This document shows positions 1-8,203 of a stretch of 39,972 nucleotides of DNA, piece by piece. A model generated the notes under the pieces. The model ran no database searches. It saw only the letters and a program-made list of their open reading frames with translations, and was not told the DNA's origin. Source of the stretch: an uncultured Clostridia bacterium (GTDB lineage: Bacteria > Bacillota > Clostridia > Christensenellales > Borkfalkiaceae); the NCBI GenBank assembly GCA_947624225.1, contig CANQJF010000018.1:1-39972 (forward strand), in the 5' to 3' direction. The stretch's first letter is position 1, and each line of letters begins with the position of its first letter. The translations under genes were made by a program, and so were the position numbers.

Positions 1-789
1 ATCGGCACCGAGAAGTCCAAGGGCACCAAGGTGTTCGCGCTCGGCGGCAAGATCACCAACGTCGGCCTCGTGGAAGTCCCCATGGGCACCACGCTCCGCG
101 AGATCATCGAGGAGATCGGCGGCGGCATTCCCAACGGGAAGAAGTTCAAGGCGGCCCAGACGGGCGGCCCCTCCGGCGGCTGCATCCCCGCGGACCTCAT
201 CGATACCCCCATCGACTTCGATAACCTCGTTGCCATCGGCTCCATGATGGGTTCGGGCGGCCTCATCGTCCTCGACGAGGACACCTGCATGGTGGATATC
301 TCCAAGTTCTATCTCGAATTCACGGCAGACGAGAGCTGCGGCAAGTGCACCCCGTGCAGGATCGGGACCCGCCGCCTCCTCGACATGCTCACCAAGATCA
401 CCGAGGGCAAGGGCGAAGAGGGCGACATCGAGAAGATCGAGGCGCTCTGCGAGCACATGAAGGCCTCCTCTCTGTGCGCACTCGGCCAGTCGGCTCCCAA
501 CCCCGTGCTCTCCACGCTCCACCACTTCCGTAAGGAATATGAGGACCACATCAAAGAGCATCACTGCGAGGCGGGCGTCTGCAAGGCCCTCTTGAACTAT
601 CAGATCGACAAGGAGAAGTGCATCGGCTGCGGCCTTTGCTCCAAGAACTGCCCTGTCTCGGCCATCACGCGCACCGACTATGTCGCTCCCGGCCACAAGC
701 TCGCATCCTTCGAGATCGACCCCGCAAAGTGCATCAAGTGCGGCGTCTGCATGAGCAACTGCAAGTTCCATGCAGTCGAGAAAAAGTGA
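1..789 (+). CDS. hydB: NADH-dependent [FeFe]-hydrogenase subunit HydB (NuoF-like), 3' part
   Basis: The frame is open from base 1, so the 5' end lies outside the window. The first residues ([13 protein letters not shown]) are the NuoF/HydB signature that follows the FMN/NADH-binding fold. A SLBB-like segment and the NuoF [4Fe-4S] site ([15 protein letters not shown], about residues 112-126 of the visible part) follow. The end carries two ferredoxin-type [4Fe-4S] motifs ([12 protein letters not shown] and [12 protein letters not shown]). NuoF followed by a 2x[4Fe-4S] tail is the HydB layout of electron-bifurcating hydrogenases, where this subunit takes electrons from NADH and passes them to HydA. 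The gene ends 10 nt before the HydA start, so the two are co-transcribed. Family assignment is strong. Bifurcation rather than simple NADH oxidation is inference. Confidence 0.88.
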   Translation: MGTEKSKGTKVFALGGKITNVGLVEVPMGTTLREIIEEIGGGIPNGKKFKAAQTGGPSGGCIPADLIDTPIDFDNLVAIGSMMGSGGLIVLDEDTCMVDISKFYLEFTADESCGKCTPCRIGTRRLLDMLTKITEGKGEEGDIEKIEALCEHMKASSLCALGQSAPNPVLSTLHHFRKEYEDHIKEHHCEAGVCKALLNYQIDKEKCIGCGLCSKNCPVSAITRTDYVAPGHKLASFEIDPAKCIKCGVCMSNCKFHAVEKK

Positions 790-799
790 GGTGAATACC

Positions 800-2524
800 A
801 TGGCGAATGTCAATCTTAAAATCAATAATATCCCCGTGACCGTTCCCGAGGGAACGACGATCCTCGAAGCGGCGCGCATTGCGCACGTCACCATCCCCAC
901 CCTCTGCTATCTCAAAGACGTCAACTGCGTCGGTTCCTGCCGTATGTGCCTCGTGGAAGCCACGGGTGCGCGCGGTCTCGTTGCCGCCTGCGTCTATCCC
1001 GTCGCCGAGGGCATGGAGGTCAAGACGAACACCGAGAAGTGCAGAAAGAGCCGCAAGATGACGCTCGAACTGCTCCTCTCCAAGCACAAGAAAGAGTGCC
1101 TCGCCTGCGAGAGAGCGGGCAACTGCGAACTGCAACGCCTCTCCACCGAGTATAATTGCGATCCGCAATACTTCGAGACCGAACAGAATCTCGATCACCC
1201 CATCGACTTCTCCGCGCCCTATGTCGTCCGCGACAGGGATAAGTGCATCAACTGCACGCGCTGCGTTGCCGCCTGCAACAAACAGCACGTCGGCGCCATC
1301 GGCCCCATCGGAAGAGGGTATGCCTCCCACATCGGCAGCGCTTTCGAGATGCAGCTCATGGCCTCCGTCTGCGTGGGTTGCGGCCAGTGCATCGTGGCCT
1401 GCCCCGTCGGCGCGCTCCGCGAGCGCACCACCGTGGATGACGTGTGGGATGCCATCGCCAACCCCAAGAAGAAAGTGGTGTTCTTCACCGCTCCCTCCGT
1501 GCGCGCCACGCTCGGCGAGGCTTTCGGCCTGCCTGTGGGCACCAATGTCGAGGGCAAGATGGTTGCCGCCATCCGCCGCTTGGGCGACGTGGAAGTATTT
1601 AATATGGATATCACGGCCGACCTCACCATTCTCGAAGAGGCCAACGAGCTCATCGCGCGCATCCAAAACGGCGGCAAGCTCCCCATGTTCACTTCCTGCT
1701 GCCCCGGTTGGGTCAAGTATGTGGAGCAGAAGCATCCCGAGATGATCGAGAATCTCTCCACCTGCAAGTCGCCCCAGGAGATGTTCGGCGGCCTGTTAAA
1801 GACGTATTACTGCGAGAAGAACGGCATCGATCCGAGCGATCTGTATGTCGTCTCCGTCATCCCTTGCACGGCCAAGAAGTATGAGTGCACGCGCCCCGAG
1901 ATGAACGGCGAGGTGGACAACGCCATCACGACCCGCGAGCTCGCCCGCATGATCAAGACGGCCGGCATCGACTTTGCCTCCCTGCCCGATGAGAAGTTCG
2001 ACGATCCGTTCGCGACCTGCTCGGGCGGCGGCACCATCTTCGGTGCAACGGGCGGCGTGATGGAAGCGGCCCTCCGCGTGGCCGCCAAGACGCTCGACGG
2101 CGAGTTCGAAGTGGTCGACTTCCCCGAAGTGCGCGGCACCGCGCCCATCAAGGAGGCCACCTACAAGGTTGCCGGCAAGACCATCCGCGTGGCCGTTGCG
2201 AGCGGTCTCGCCAATTCCGAGGAGATCATCAAGGGCGTTCAAGACGGGAGCCGTGAATACGACTTCGTCGAGATCATGGCCTGCCCCGGCGGCTGTGTGA
2301 ACGGCGGCGGTCAGCCCACCCTGCCCGACAGCATCCGCAACTCCTTGGATCTCAAAGATCTCCGTGCGGCCGCCCTCTACACGAGCGACAAGGAGAACAG
2401 CATCCGCCGCTCCTCCGAATCGCCCGTCATCGAGGTCATCTACAAAGAATACTTCGGCACGCCCAACAGCGAGAAAGCGCACGAGGTTCTCCACACGCAC
2501 TACCATGCGGACAAGAGGATCTGA
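800..2524 (+). CDS. hydA: [FeFe]-hydrogenase catalytic subunit HydA
   Basis: A cytoplasmic enzyme of 574 residues catalysing reversible H2 formation. I place the start at ATG 800, behind GAGGTG, rather than at an upstream in-frame codon. Order of domains: [2Fe-2S] domain (Cys36, 47, 50, 64), His-ligated [4Fe-4S] site (His96, Cys100, 103, 109), two ferredoxin [4Fe-4S] clusters (from Cys149 and Cys191), then the H-cluster domain with L1 TSCCPGW (298-304), L2 PCTAKKYE (355-362) and L3 EIMACPGGCVNGGGQP (491-506). The ligand cysteines and proton-path Glu/Ser/Lys positions seem present. Odd: the residue just before the L2 PC pair, normally Met (M353 in the Clostridium pasteurianum enzyme), is Ile354, codon ATC at 1859-1861. 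Length equals the classic M3-type clostridial enzyme. Adjacent HydB suggests a HydABC-type complex. Confidence 0.95.
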   Translation: MANVNLKINNIPVTVPEGTTILEAARIAHVTIPTLCYLKDVNCVGSCRMCLVEATGARGLVAACVYPVAEGMEVKTNTEKCRKSRKMTLELLLSKHKKECLACERAGNCELQRLSTEYNCDPQYFETEQNLDHPIDFSAPYVVRDRDKCINCTRCVAACNKQHVGAIGPIGRGYASHIGSAFEMQLMASVCVGCGQCIVACPVGALRERTTVDDVWDAIANPKKKVVFFTAPSVRATLGEAFGLPVGTNVEGKMVAAIRRLGDVEVFNMDITADLTILEEANELIARIQNGGKLPMFTSCCPGWVKYVEQKHPEMIENLSTCKSPQEMFGGLLKTYYCEKNGIDPSDLYVVSVIPCTAKKYECTRPEMNGEVDNAITTRELARMIKTAGIDFASLPDEKFDDPFATCSGGGTIFGATGGVMEAALRVAAKTLDGEFEVVDFPEVRGTAPIKEATYKVAGKTIRVAVASGLANSEEIIKGVQDGSREYDFVEIMACPGGCVNGGGQPTLPDSIRNSLDLKDLRAAALYTSDKENSIRRSSESPVIEVIYKEYFGTPNSEKAHEVLHTHYHADKRI

Positions 2525-2549
2525 GGCTCCGCGAGTTCTGTAAAAAAAC

Positions 2550-2580
2550 ATCCCGTCTCAAACGAGGCGGGATATTTTTA
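2550..2580 (+). terminator. Intrinsic terminator of the hyd operon
   Basis: A 10-bp stem (ATCCCGTCTC / GAGGCGGGAT, one G-T pair) with an AAAC loop is followed by ATTTTTA, 25 nt after the hydA stop codon. Confidence 0.9.
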
Positions 2581-3077
2581 TGGGGTGAATGCCCTGCCCC
2601 CCTCCATGGGGGCAAAGAGAAAGGAGGGGGCTCGGATGAGCCACCCTCCCCTCGGAAGATTTTTACATCACGCCAATGCGTTGATGATAAATTGAGTTGC
2701 CACCCCACCCCCTACACCCCCTCCCATGGAGGGGGCAAGGCGCCAACCCACCCCCTCAGGCGGACTTCGTTTGAGGGGATACACTCCCCGTTCGCTTGCG
2801 CTCCGGGTCGGTATGACAGCGGGGAGACAGCAAGAACTCTTTTTGTCATTTCGAGCGGAGCGTCAGCGAAGTCGAGAAATCTCTACCTTATCATTCGCTT
2901 TGTTTATACTTGGTCGTAATAAGATTTCTCGCAGATGAGCTGTTCGTTGAAAGTCAAACCTGTTCGGCTCGAAATGACAAATCAAGCCCCGTCGGCTACT
3001 TCGCGCCGTTGGCGCTCGTGACGCCCTTAGATTACAATAGAAGCCTTGGGCGGACGAAATGACAGACCTTGGTTGCC
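2581..3077. repeat. Repeat-filled intergenic region
   Basis: No gene is supported here. It holds copies of the dispersed families found again at 16950-17227, 20246-20594, 20800-21087 and 35930-37140: C-rich blocks around CCCTCCATGGAGGG (about 2600 and 2700-2740), a GGGGATACACTC...GGTATGACAGCG hairpin unit (about 2777-2820), and a complete MITE-like element at 2844-2979. Short open frames here read through repeat sequence and look like chance. Confidence 0.8.
2844..2979. repeat. MITE-like element, 136 bp with 13-bp terminal inverted repeats
   Basis: It starts TGTCATTTCGAGC and ends GCTCGAAATGACA, an exact 13-bp inverted pair. Inside, TCGAGAAATCT near the left end pairs with AGATTTCTCG further right, so the whole unit can fold into a long imperfect hairpin. 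A second complete copy lies at 36905-37027 and a half copy in the other orientation starts at 36300. No transposase is encoded, and target-site duplications were not established. Confidence 0.75.
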
Positions 3078-6000
3078 TTAGACGCTAATGGGATTATCGA
3101 AGTAGTAGCTCCAAATTGCATCCATGGCCGCGACTGCTGCCGCGAAGAGATCGGGGTCCTTTTCGGAGGCTTGGTATGCCTCATGCGCCTCGTTGAACGT
3201 TTTGAGCAACTCCTTGTATGCCGGCATCTCCTGCACCATGGGGGTATAGAAGTCGACTAATTCTTTCAAGCCGTTATAGAGCTCTTCCGCGGTGGGCGCA
3301 TAGTTCTCAAAGAAGTACTCCACGTAATAAAACGCGAGACCAAATTGCAAAATCGTCGAATTCTGGTATTCCTCCGGCACTTGCGGCATCATTTCTTCCA
3401 AAGGAGCCGTCATCGCAGTATATGCGCCTGTTTGCTCATAGTTCCCACCGTAACTGTAAAAGACAGAGTAGATTTCCCCTACAAAGTTCGTCATTTGCTC
3501 GCTTAACTGATCTAATTTGAGGAGACCAAAGATTTCCATTGCCTTTGCAGAGAACCCACTCTCCGTGTACTTCTCCATGAATGCATCGCGGGCAGCTTGG
3601 AGCTCAGCAGCGGTTGTCGTGATTTTGAGATCACTCAACATGTCGAAATATTGGTCGGTGAGCTCCTTTAACTGAGAGTAAGTCATCTGCTCGTTTCCCA
3701 GCGCGCTCTCGGCTTGCGCGAGCCAAGCGTTGACTTTCGTCTCTGATTCCGCCTCAAACTTAAAGCTCTGCAAGACATGTTGCTCCATTTTGAGCGTTGC
3801 ACGAATATCGGGCAAATCAAGTTCGGGATCGATTACTGTGAAAGAATAATATCTCCCCTCGCCGCCATCTTTCTTGTATATTCTGATCTCCAACGAAAAT
3901 GAAGTTTTTTCTGTGGCATTGAACTCAAAGGTGAGCGTATACTTCTCTCCCTCTTCTTTGAGCGTATAGTTGACCGTGCCCCAGTCAAAGGTATTTGCTC
4001 CCTGGTCAAGCGGTTGATCCTCAATCTGCACCGCCTCAATGCTCTGAACGCCATTGAGCTCGAACGTGACCGTCTTGCTCTCACCCTTGGTGAGAAGTCT
4101 ATCGACATCCTCTTCTGCGGGAAGAACGGGCGGGAATTCGACATAGAGCGTAATCGATTTTTCGTCCACGGTCTTATCGGCATCCGTATGGGTATAACGT
4201 AAGGAAAAATCAATGCTCCACGTATGATCCAACTCACTGTTGGCTTGGAAAACCAACTCGACGTGACGAACAGCCGTGTCGGGGGTCACCGTCATGGTCA
4301 CCGTTCCCCACTCAAAGTTGTTCTCCCCATTGGAGAGCGATTCGGGTCCTTTGTCTTGTTTGGTATAGATTTCAAACTCGCCCTCAAGAGGAATATCGAA
4401 AGTCCATGTAGTGCTCTCACCAATATAAATTGTATTGTCATAATTGTCCATATTTTGAAGAACATCTTCGGGCAATACCTTTAACGTGACCGGTTCAGAC
4501 TGCTTCTCTTGGCCATTTCTGGTTGCCTTGAAGTAGAAAGTGATACTCTCGACTTCGGCGTCGGCATTAAGCTGAATATTCCAATTGACGTACTGGGTAT
4601 CTTCATTTTCCTGCCGAATGTTGAAATTAGCGGTTCCCCATGCAAATTTATGTTCGCTCACTTCCGCCGTCAATTCCACATCCTCTACGACCAAAGTGAC
4701 GTTCGATGCATGTGCGAAGAGCCAATTCCCGTGATTAGCTCCACCCAAACGGATCCCATCCCTATCAATCTCGGGGAAAAGCGGCTGCTCGAGCACTTCC
4801 CAATTGATCTCTACCGGCAAGGTCTTGCCATCCCCGCTCTCCGAATACTGCTGATAGGTGAAAGAGAGTTTGATCTCCCCCACGGGCTGCCATGCGGATG
4901 AGCCATTGTAAAAAATGTTAAGAGTAACTCTGCCAGAGCCCCATCCAACGATATCAAAACTGACGCTATTGTCGCTGTTTTCGCTCTTGAAGAACAACTC
5001 ACTCCCCACCTCGGGTTCATTCTGCAACGTGAACTTCTCCGTGCCCACCTGCACATCGGAGATCGTGGGTAGATGCTCCATCTCCTTTTCGCCAAAAAGA
5101 CTGCTGTCCAAGATCTCGACATTCAAATTTACATTGTTACCCTCATAGAAAGGCTCAGTCGGAGGATTTGCCGAGAGCAAATAGGGATGCTCCACTTTAT
5201 CAATGTTCTTGAGGGTGAACGTGGCATCGACAGTCCAATCCTCGCTTATTTTCTGCATATAATCAGACACAAATGTGATCTGCACTTCGAGCGAATCCTG
5301 GTCGGAACAAGAATCCAGATTCCAGATCCTAATCCAAAATCCTGTATCCATGTACCCAAAGTCATAATTTACTTGGTCTTTTTCTTGACCGATAGAATCT
5401 CCGTTGATCGTGAGATTTGAAAAATAGACATCATTGGGAGCTTCAAGATCAATTTCTACATAGAGAGATCCCACAAAGGACATGGCGATCTCCGCGCCGT
5501 TCTCGAGGGGCTCCGACCAATTCAAACGCATGCTCTGCACACTCAAACCGCCGGAATAGGGAGTGAGATTGAGTTTGTAGGTGTAATTGCCGTCATAGGG
5601 CGTTTCGATCTTGAATTCGATGGATTCAAATGCCTCACATTCAAAATCCGCATAATATGTGCTACTACTACGAAGTTCCAAATTATTGATATTAGCCGGT
5701 GCGCCATCGGCAAGGATAGTCAGCTTGCCATCCTCCGGCATAGATATATTGAGGTTTCCATTGAAGTCATTCCGTGTTATTTCATACGTGCTCTCCATTG
5801 TATCACGGTCGAACTCAATGTTCCTGCCGTTCAAACTGAGCCGTTGCAATCCAAGCTCGCCCTGCCATGCAGCTTTCCACTCTGCGACGAGTTCCATGTC
5901 CTTGGTGATGGGCGTGACGGCCGTCACCTGTCCGCGATTGGCGCCCTCGCCATAGTACCAGCCCGCGAAGTGATACCCGCTGCGCGTGGGCGTGGGAAGA

Positions 6001-7085
6001 TCGACTGCCTCACCCTTGGTCACGGACATGGTAGGGCTTTCGAGGCTCTCATCGTCTCCACCGTTGACATCGAAAGTGAGCGTCACGGTCTCATCTTCGG
6101 GGATAGGAGCATCGGCACCCTTGAAGTTGCCGATCTTGTTCCAAGTTCCATCGCCCTTGACATAGATATCATATGTATCCGTATCAAGATAGAAGTCTCC
6201 CGGATTGCCGTCCTCAGCTTTGGGTTGGCCCTTGCCGTGCGTCCACGTGGCACCGTCCTTGCCGGGAGCGCCCGCTTCACCGTCCTTACCGGGAGCACCG
6301 GGGGCACCTGCTTCGCCGTCCTTGCCGGGAGCGCCTGTCGCGCCTTGGGCACCCGTCGCACCGGTTTCACCCTGTTCGCCCTTGATGTTGCCGATCTTGC
6401 TCCAATCGTCGGCGCCCTTGACGTAAATATCATAGCTGTCGAGGTCAAGATAGAGGTCGCCCTCGTTGCCCTCCGCCTTGTCGGGCTGACCGTTGCCGGT
6501 CGTCCACGTGGCACCGTCCTTGCCGGGGGCACCCGCTTCACCGTCCTTGCCGGGAGCACCGGCTTCACCGTCCTTACCGGGAGCGCCGGCTTCACCTTTT
6601 TCACCGGTGGCGCCTTGGGCACCCGTCTCGCCTTGGGCACCCTTGATGTTGCCGACTATGTCCCAAGTCGTTTCGCCCTTGACGTATACATCATATGTAT
6701 CCGTGTCGAGGTAGAAATCGCCGGCACTGCCGTCCTCGTCGTCGGGCTCGCCCGCGCTATGCGTCCAAGTGGAACCGTTCTTGCCGGGAGCACCCGCTTC
6801 ACCGGGAGCACCCGCTTCACCGGGAGCACCAGCCTCACCGGGATCGCCTTGGTCGCCCTTGTCGCCCTTGTCGCCTTTGTCGCCCTTTTCCCCCTTGATG
6901 GACTCCAACCATTCCTCATAGGTCATGGGCTCTTCGCCGGCCTCTTCGGTCGCGTCGACATACAGCTCATACATGAGCCGCTGTTTCTCGTCCGCCGCCG
7001 TGCTCTCCCCGCCGCATGCCGCAAGGGGCACGCACAGGGCCGCCGCAAGCGACAGCGCTGCGATCAACTTCAATCCTTTCTTCAT
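3078..7085 (-). CDS. Large surface lipoprotein with collagen-like triplets and an InlB-type repeat
   Basis: 1335 residues, exported and lipid-anchored: signal peptide with lipobox LAAC, lipidated Cys24. A short MTYEEWLESIKGEKGD linker leads to three collagen-like Gly-X-Y blocks (about 65-104, 149-190, 236-278). Each ends in the same module (G-x-TWT, GD-x-YLD, YD-x-YVKG, IGN-x-KG), typical of collagen-like proteins of Bacillota and phages. An InlB/Listeria-Bacteroides repeat follows (about 333-405, FDVNGG, GYHFAGWYYGE). The next ~700 residues are beta-rich with at least three internal repeats marked by F-x-WGT (HKFAWGT, NNFEWGT, NTFDWGT). The last ~190 residues are predicted helical. The part after about residue 410 is visibly more AT-rich than the collagen part. 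RBS GGAGGT precedes ATG 7085. Function unknown; a surface stalk or adhesin is inference. Confidence 0.85.
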   Translation of the reverse strand: MKKGLKLIAALSLAAALCVPLAACGGESTAADEKQRLMYELYVDATEEAGEEPMTYEEWLESIKGEKGDKGDKGDKGDQGDPGEAGAPGEAGAPGEAGAPGKNGSTWTHSAGEPDDEDGSAGDFYLDTDTYDVYVKGETTWDIVGNIKGAQGETGAQGATGEKGEAGAPGKDGEAGAPGKDGEAGAPGKDGATWTTGNGQPDKAEGNEGDLYLDLDSYDIYVKGADDWSKIGNIKGEQGETGATGAQGATGAPGKDGEAGAPGAPGKDGEAGAPGKDGATWTHGKGQPKAEDGNPGDFYLDTDTYDIYVKGDGTWNKIGNFKGADAPIPEDETVTLTFDVNGGDDESLESPTMSVTKGEAVDLPTPTRSGYHFAGWYYGEGANRGQVTAVTPITKDMELVAEWKAAWQGELGLQRLSLNGRNIEFDRDTMESTYEITRNDFNGNLNISMPEDGKLTILADGAPANINNLELRSSSTYYADFECEAFESIEFKIETPYDGNYTYKLNLTPYSGGLSVQSMRLNWSEPLENGAEIAMSFVGSLYVEIDLEAPNDVYFSNLTINGDSIGQEKDQVNYDFGYMDTGFWIRIWNLDSCSDQDSLEVQITFVSDYMQKISEDWTVDATFTLKNIDKVEHPYLLSANPPTEPFYEGNNVNLNVEILDSSLFGEKEMEHLPTISDVQVGTEKFTLQNEPEVGSELFFKSENSDNSVSFDIVGWGSGRVTLNIFYNGSSAWQPVGEIKLSFTYQQYSESGDGKTLPVEINWEVLEQPLFPEIDRDGIRLGGANHGNWLFAHASNVTLVVEDVELTAEVSEHKFAWGTANFNIRQENEDTQYVNWNIQLNADAEVESITFYFKATRNGQEKQSEPVTLKVLPEDVLQNMDNYDNTIYIGESTTWTFDIPLEGEFEIYTKQDKGPESLSNGENNFEWGTVTMTVTPDTAVRHVELVFQANSELDHTWSIDFSLRYTHTDADKTVDEKSITLYVEFPPVLPAEEDVDRLLTKGESKTVTFELNGVQSIEAVQIEDQPLDQGANTFDWGTVNYTLKEEGEKYTLTFEFNATEKTSFSLEIRIYKKDGGEGRYYSFTVIDPELDLPDIRATLKMEQHVLQSFKFEAESETKVNAWLAQAESALGNEQMTYSQLKELTDQYFDMLSDLKITTTAAELQAARDAFMEKYTESGFSAKAMEIFGLLKLDQLSEQMTNFVGEIYSVFYSYGGNYEQTGAYTAMTAPLEEMMPQVPEEYQNSTILQFGLAFYYVEYFFENYAPTAEELYNGLKELVDFYTPMVQEMPAYKELLKTFNEAHEAYQASEKDPDLFAAAVAAMDAIWSYYFDNPISV

Positions 7086-7128
7086 AAATTACCTCCAAAT
7101 CCGTATCATATCGGAAAAGTCATTTTCA

Positions 7129-7156
7129 ATTATAGACCCCCCCCCGCATTTGTCAA
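7129..7156 (-). promoter_or_regulatory. Promoter with a nine-G tract in the spacer, for the collagen-like lipoprotein
   Basis: On the minus strand TTGACA (7156-7151) and TATAAT (7134-7129) are both perfect consensus. The 16-bp spacer is AATGC, nine G, then TC. The 5' leader is about 35-40 nt and includes GGAGGT. A homopolymeric G tract between -35 and -10 is the layout of phase-variable promoters: adding one G gives the optimal 17 bp. Confidence 0.85.
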
Positions 7157-7220
7157 GCGTGCACGACAATTTTTTCAATAATTTTTTTGCAGGAGAACGC
7201 GAAAGCGACGGGCAAGCCGT

Positions 7221-7249
7221 TTGACTTTTTCTCCCCCAAGACATATAAT
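7221..7249 (+). promoter_or_regulatory. Promoter of the EamA transporter gene (leaderless layout)
   Basis: TTGACT (7221-7226), a 17-bp spacer, and TATAAT (7244-7249). The ATG follows only 7 nt after the -10 box, so transcription should begin at or next to the start codon. There is no Shine-Dalgarno sequence. Confidence 0.8.
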
Positions 7250-7256
7250 AAAGTAT

Positions 7257-8150
7257 ATGCAACAAAAATCGCGGGCGGTCGGCGTGCTCTTCATCCTCGG
7301 AGCGGCGCTCTCTTTCGCCTTTATGAATTATTTTGTGAATGCGGCAGGTGACTTGCCCGTCATGCAAAAGGTCTTTTTCCGCAACCTCATCGCGGCATTT
7401 CTCGTCTTTTTCGTCTTGCTCTTCGAAAAACAAAAGTTTCGCATCCACTCCAAGGCATGCCTCCCGTGGCTCTTTTTGCGCGCGGCGGTGGGATTTTTGG
7501 GCGTCGTGCTCAATTTTTACGCCATCGACCACATCGGCAGCATCTCCGACGCCTCCATCCTCAACAAGCTCTCCCCCTTTTTCGCCATCCTCTTCTCCCT
7601 GCTCTTGCTCCGCGAGAAGCCCCGCGTGTGGGAGATCGTGTTCATTCTCATCGCGTTCGGGGGGGCCATGTGCGTGGTGCGGCCGACTTTTTCTTCGGAA
7701 ACGCTCCCCGCGCTCGCGGGCTTTGCGAGCGGCGCCGCCGCGGGATTTGCCTACACCTGTGTGCGCATCCTCGGCTTAAAAGGGGAACGGGGCAGCATGA
7801 CCGTGTTCTTCTTCTCCGCTTTCTCCACCCTCGTCTCCCTGCCCTTTTTTCTCGCCTTTTACACGCCCATGACGGCTTGGCAGTGGACCGCGCTCATCCT
7901 CTCGGGCGTTTCGGCCGCGGCAGGACAATTCTTCATCACGGCGGCCTATCGCTTTGCGCCCGCCAAGGAGATCGCCGTCTTTGACTACATGCAGGTGCTC
8001 TTTGCCGCCCTGCTCGGCTTCTTCCTGCTCAACCAAGTCCCCGCACCGCTCAGCATTGTGGGCTATGTCGTCATCATCGGCGCGGCGGTGGGCAACTTCC
8101 TCTACCGCCTCCTGCGCGACAGACGGAAAAAAAGCGAACAGGCCAAATAA
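7257..8150 (+). CDS. EamA/DMT-family transporter, ten TM segments
   Basis: 297 residues from ATG 7257. The hydrophobic pattern is the duplicated five-TM EamA layout of the drug/metabolite transporter superfamily (RhaT/YdcZ-like permeases). TM1 is within AVGVLFILGAALSFAFMNYF, and the second half begins near AGFASGAAAGFAYTCVRI. The segment ending TM4 (FFAILFSLLLLREKP) and its second-half counterpart (YMQVLFAALLGFFLLNQVP) are typical EamA sequences. Start choice: the next upstream in-frame start lies in the -35 box, and the chosen ATG is just before TM1. The tail RRLLRDRRKKSEQAK is basic and cytoplasmic. Substrate cannot be named. A second promoter follows 15 nt after the stop, so it is probably a single-gene unit. 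Confidence 0.88.
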   Translation: MQQKSRAVGVLFILGAALSFAFMNYFVNAAGDLPVMQKVFFRNLIAAFLVFFVLLFEKQKFRIHSKACLPWLFLRAAVGFLGVVLNFYAIDHIGSISDASILNKLSPFFAILFSLLLLREKPRVWEIVFILIAFGGAMCVVRPTFSSETLPALAGFASGAAAGFAYTCVRILGLKGERGSMTVFFFSAFSTLVSLPFFLAFYTPMTAWQWTALILSGVSAAAGQFFITAAYRFAPAKEIAVFDYMQVLFAALLGFFLLNQVPAPLSIVGYVVIIGAAVGNFLYRLLRDRRKKSEQAK

Positions 8151-8164
8151 TTTGCAGGATTGGG

Positions 8165-8193
8165 TTGATTTTTTCGCACGAATGTGCTATGAT
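8165..8193 (+). promoter_or_regulatory. Promoter of the LPG-synthase-type membrane protein gene
   Basis: TTGATT (8165-8170), 17-bp spacer, TATGAT (8188-8193). ATG 8204 begins 10 nt after the -10 box, which leaves a leader of only a few nucleotides. Confidence 0.75.
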
Positions 8194-8203
8194 AGTTGAA
8201 AAG

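Noticed and set aside
2581-3077. tRNA or small structured RNA gene
   Set aside because: No cloverleaf or CCA end could be found; the pairing is explained by repeat-element inverted arms.
5844-7181. Open + strand frame of 445 codons opposite the collagen-like lipoprotein
   Set aside because: It is the reverse reading of Gly-X-Y and related repeats (Ala/Gly/Thr-rich shadow).
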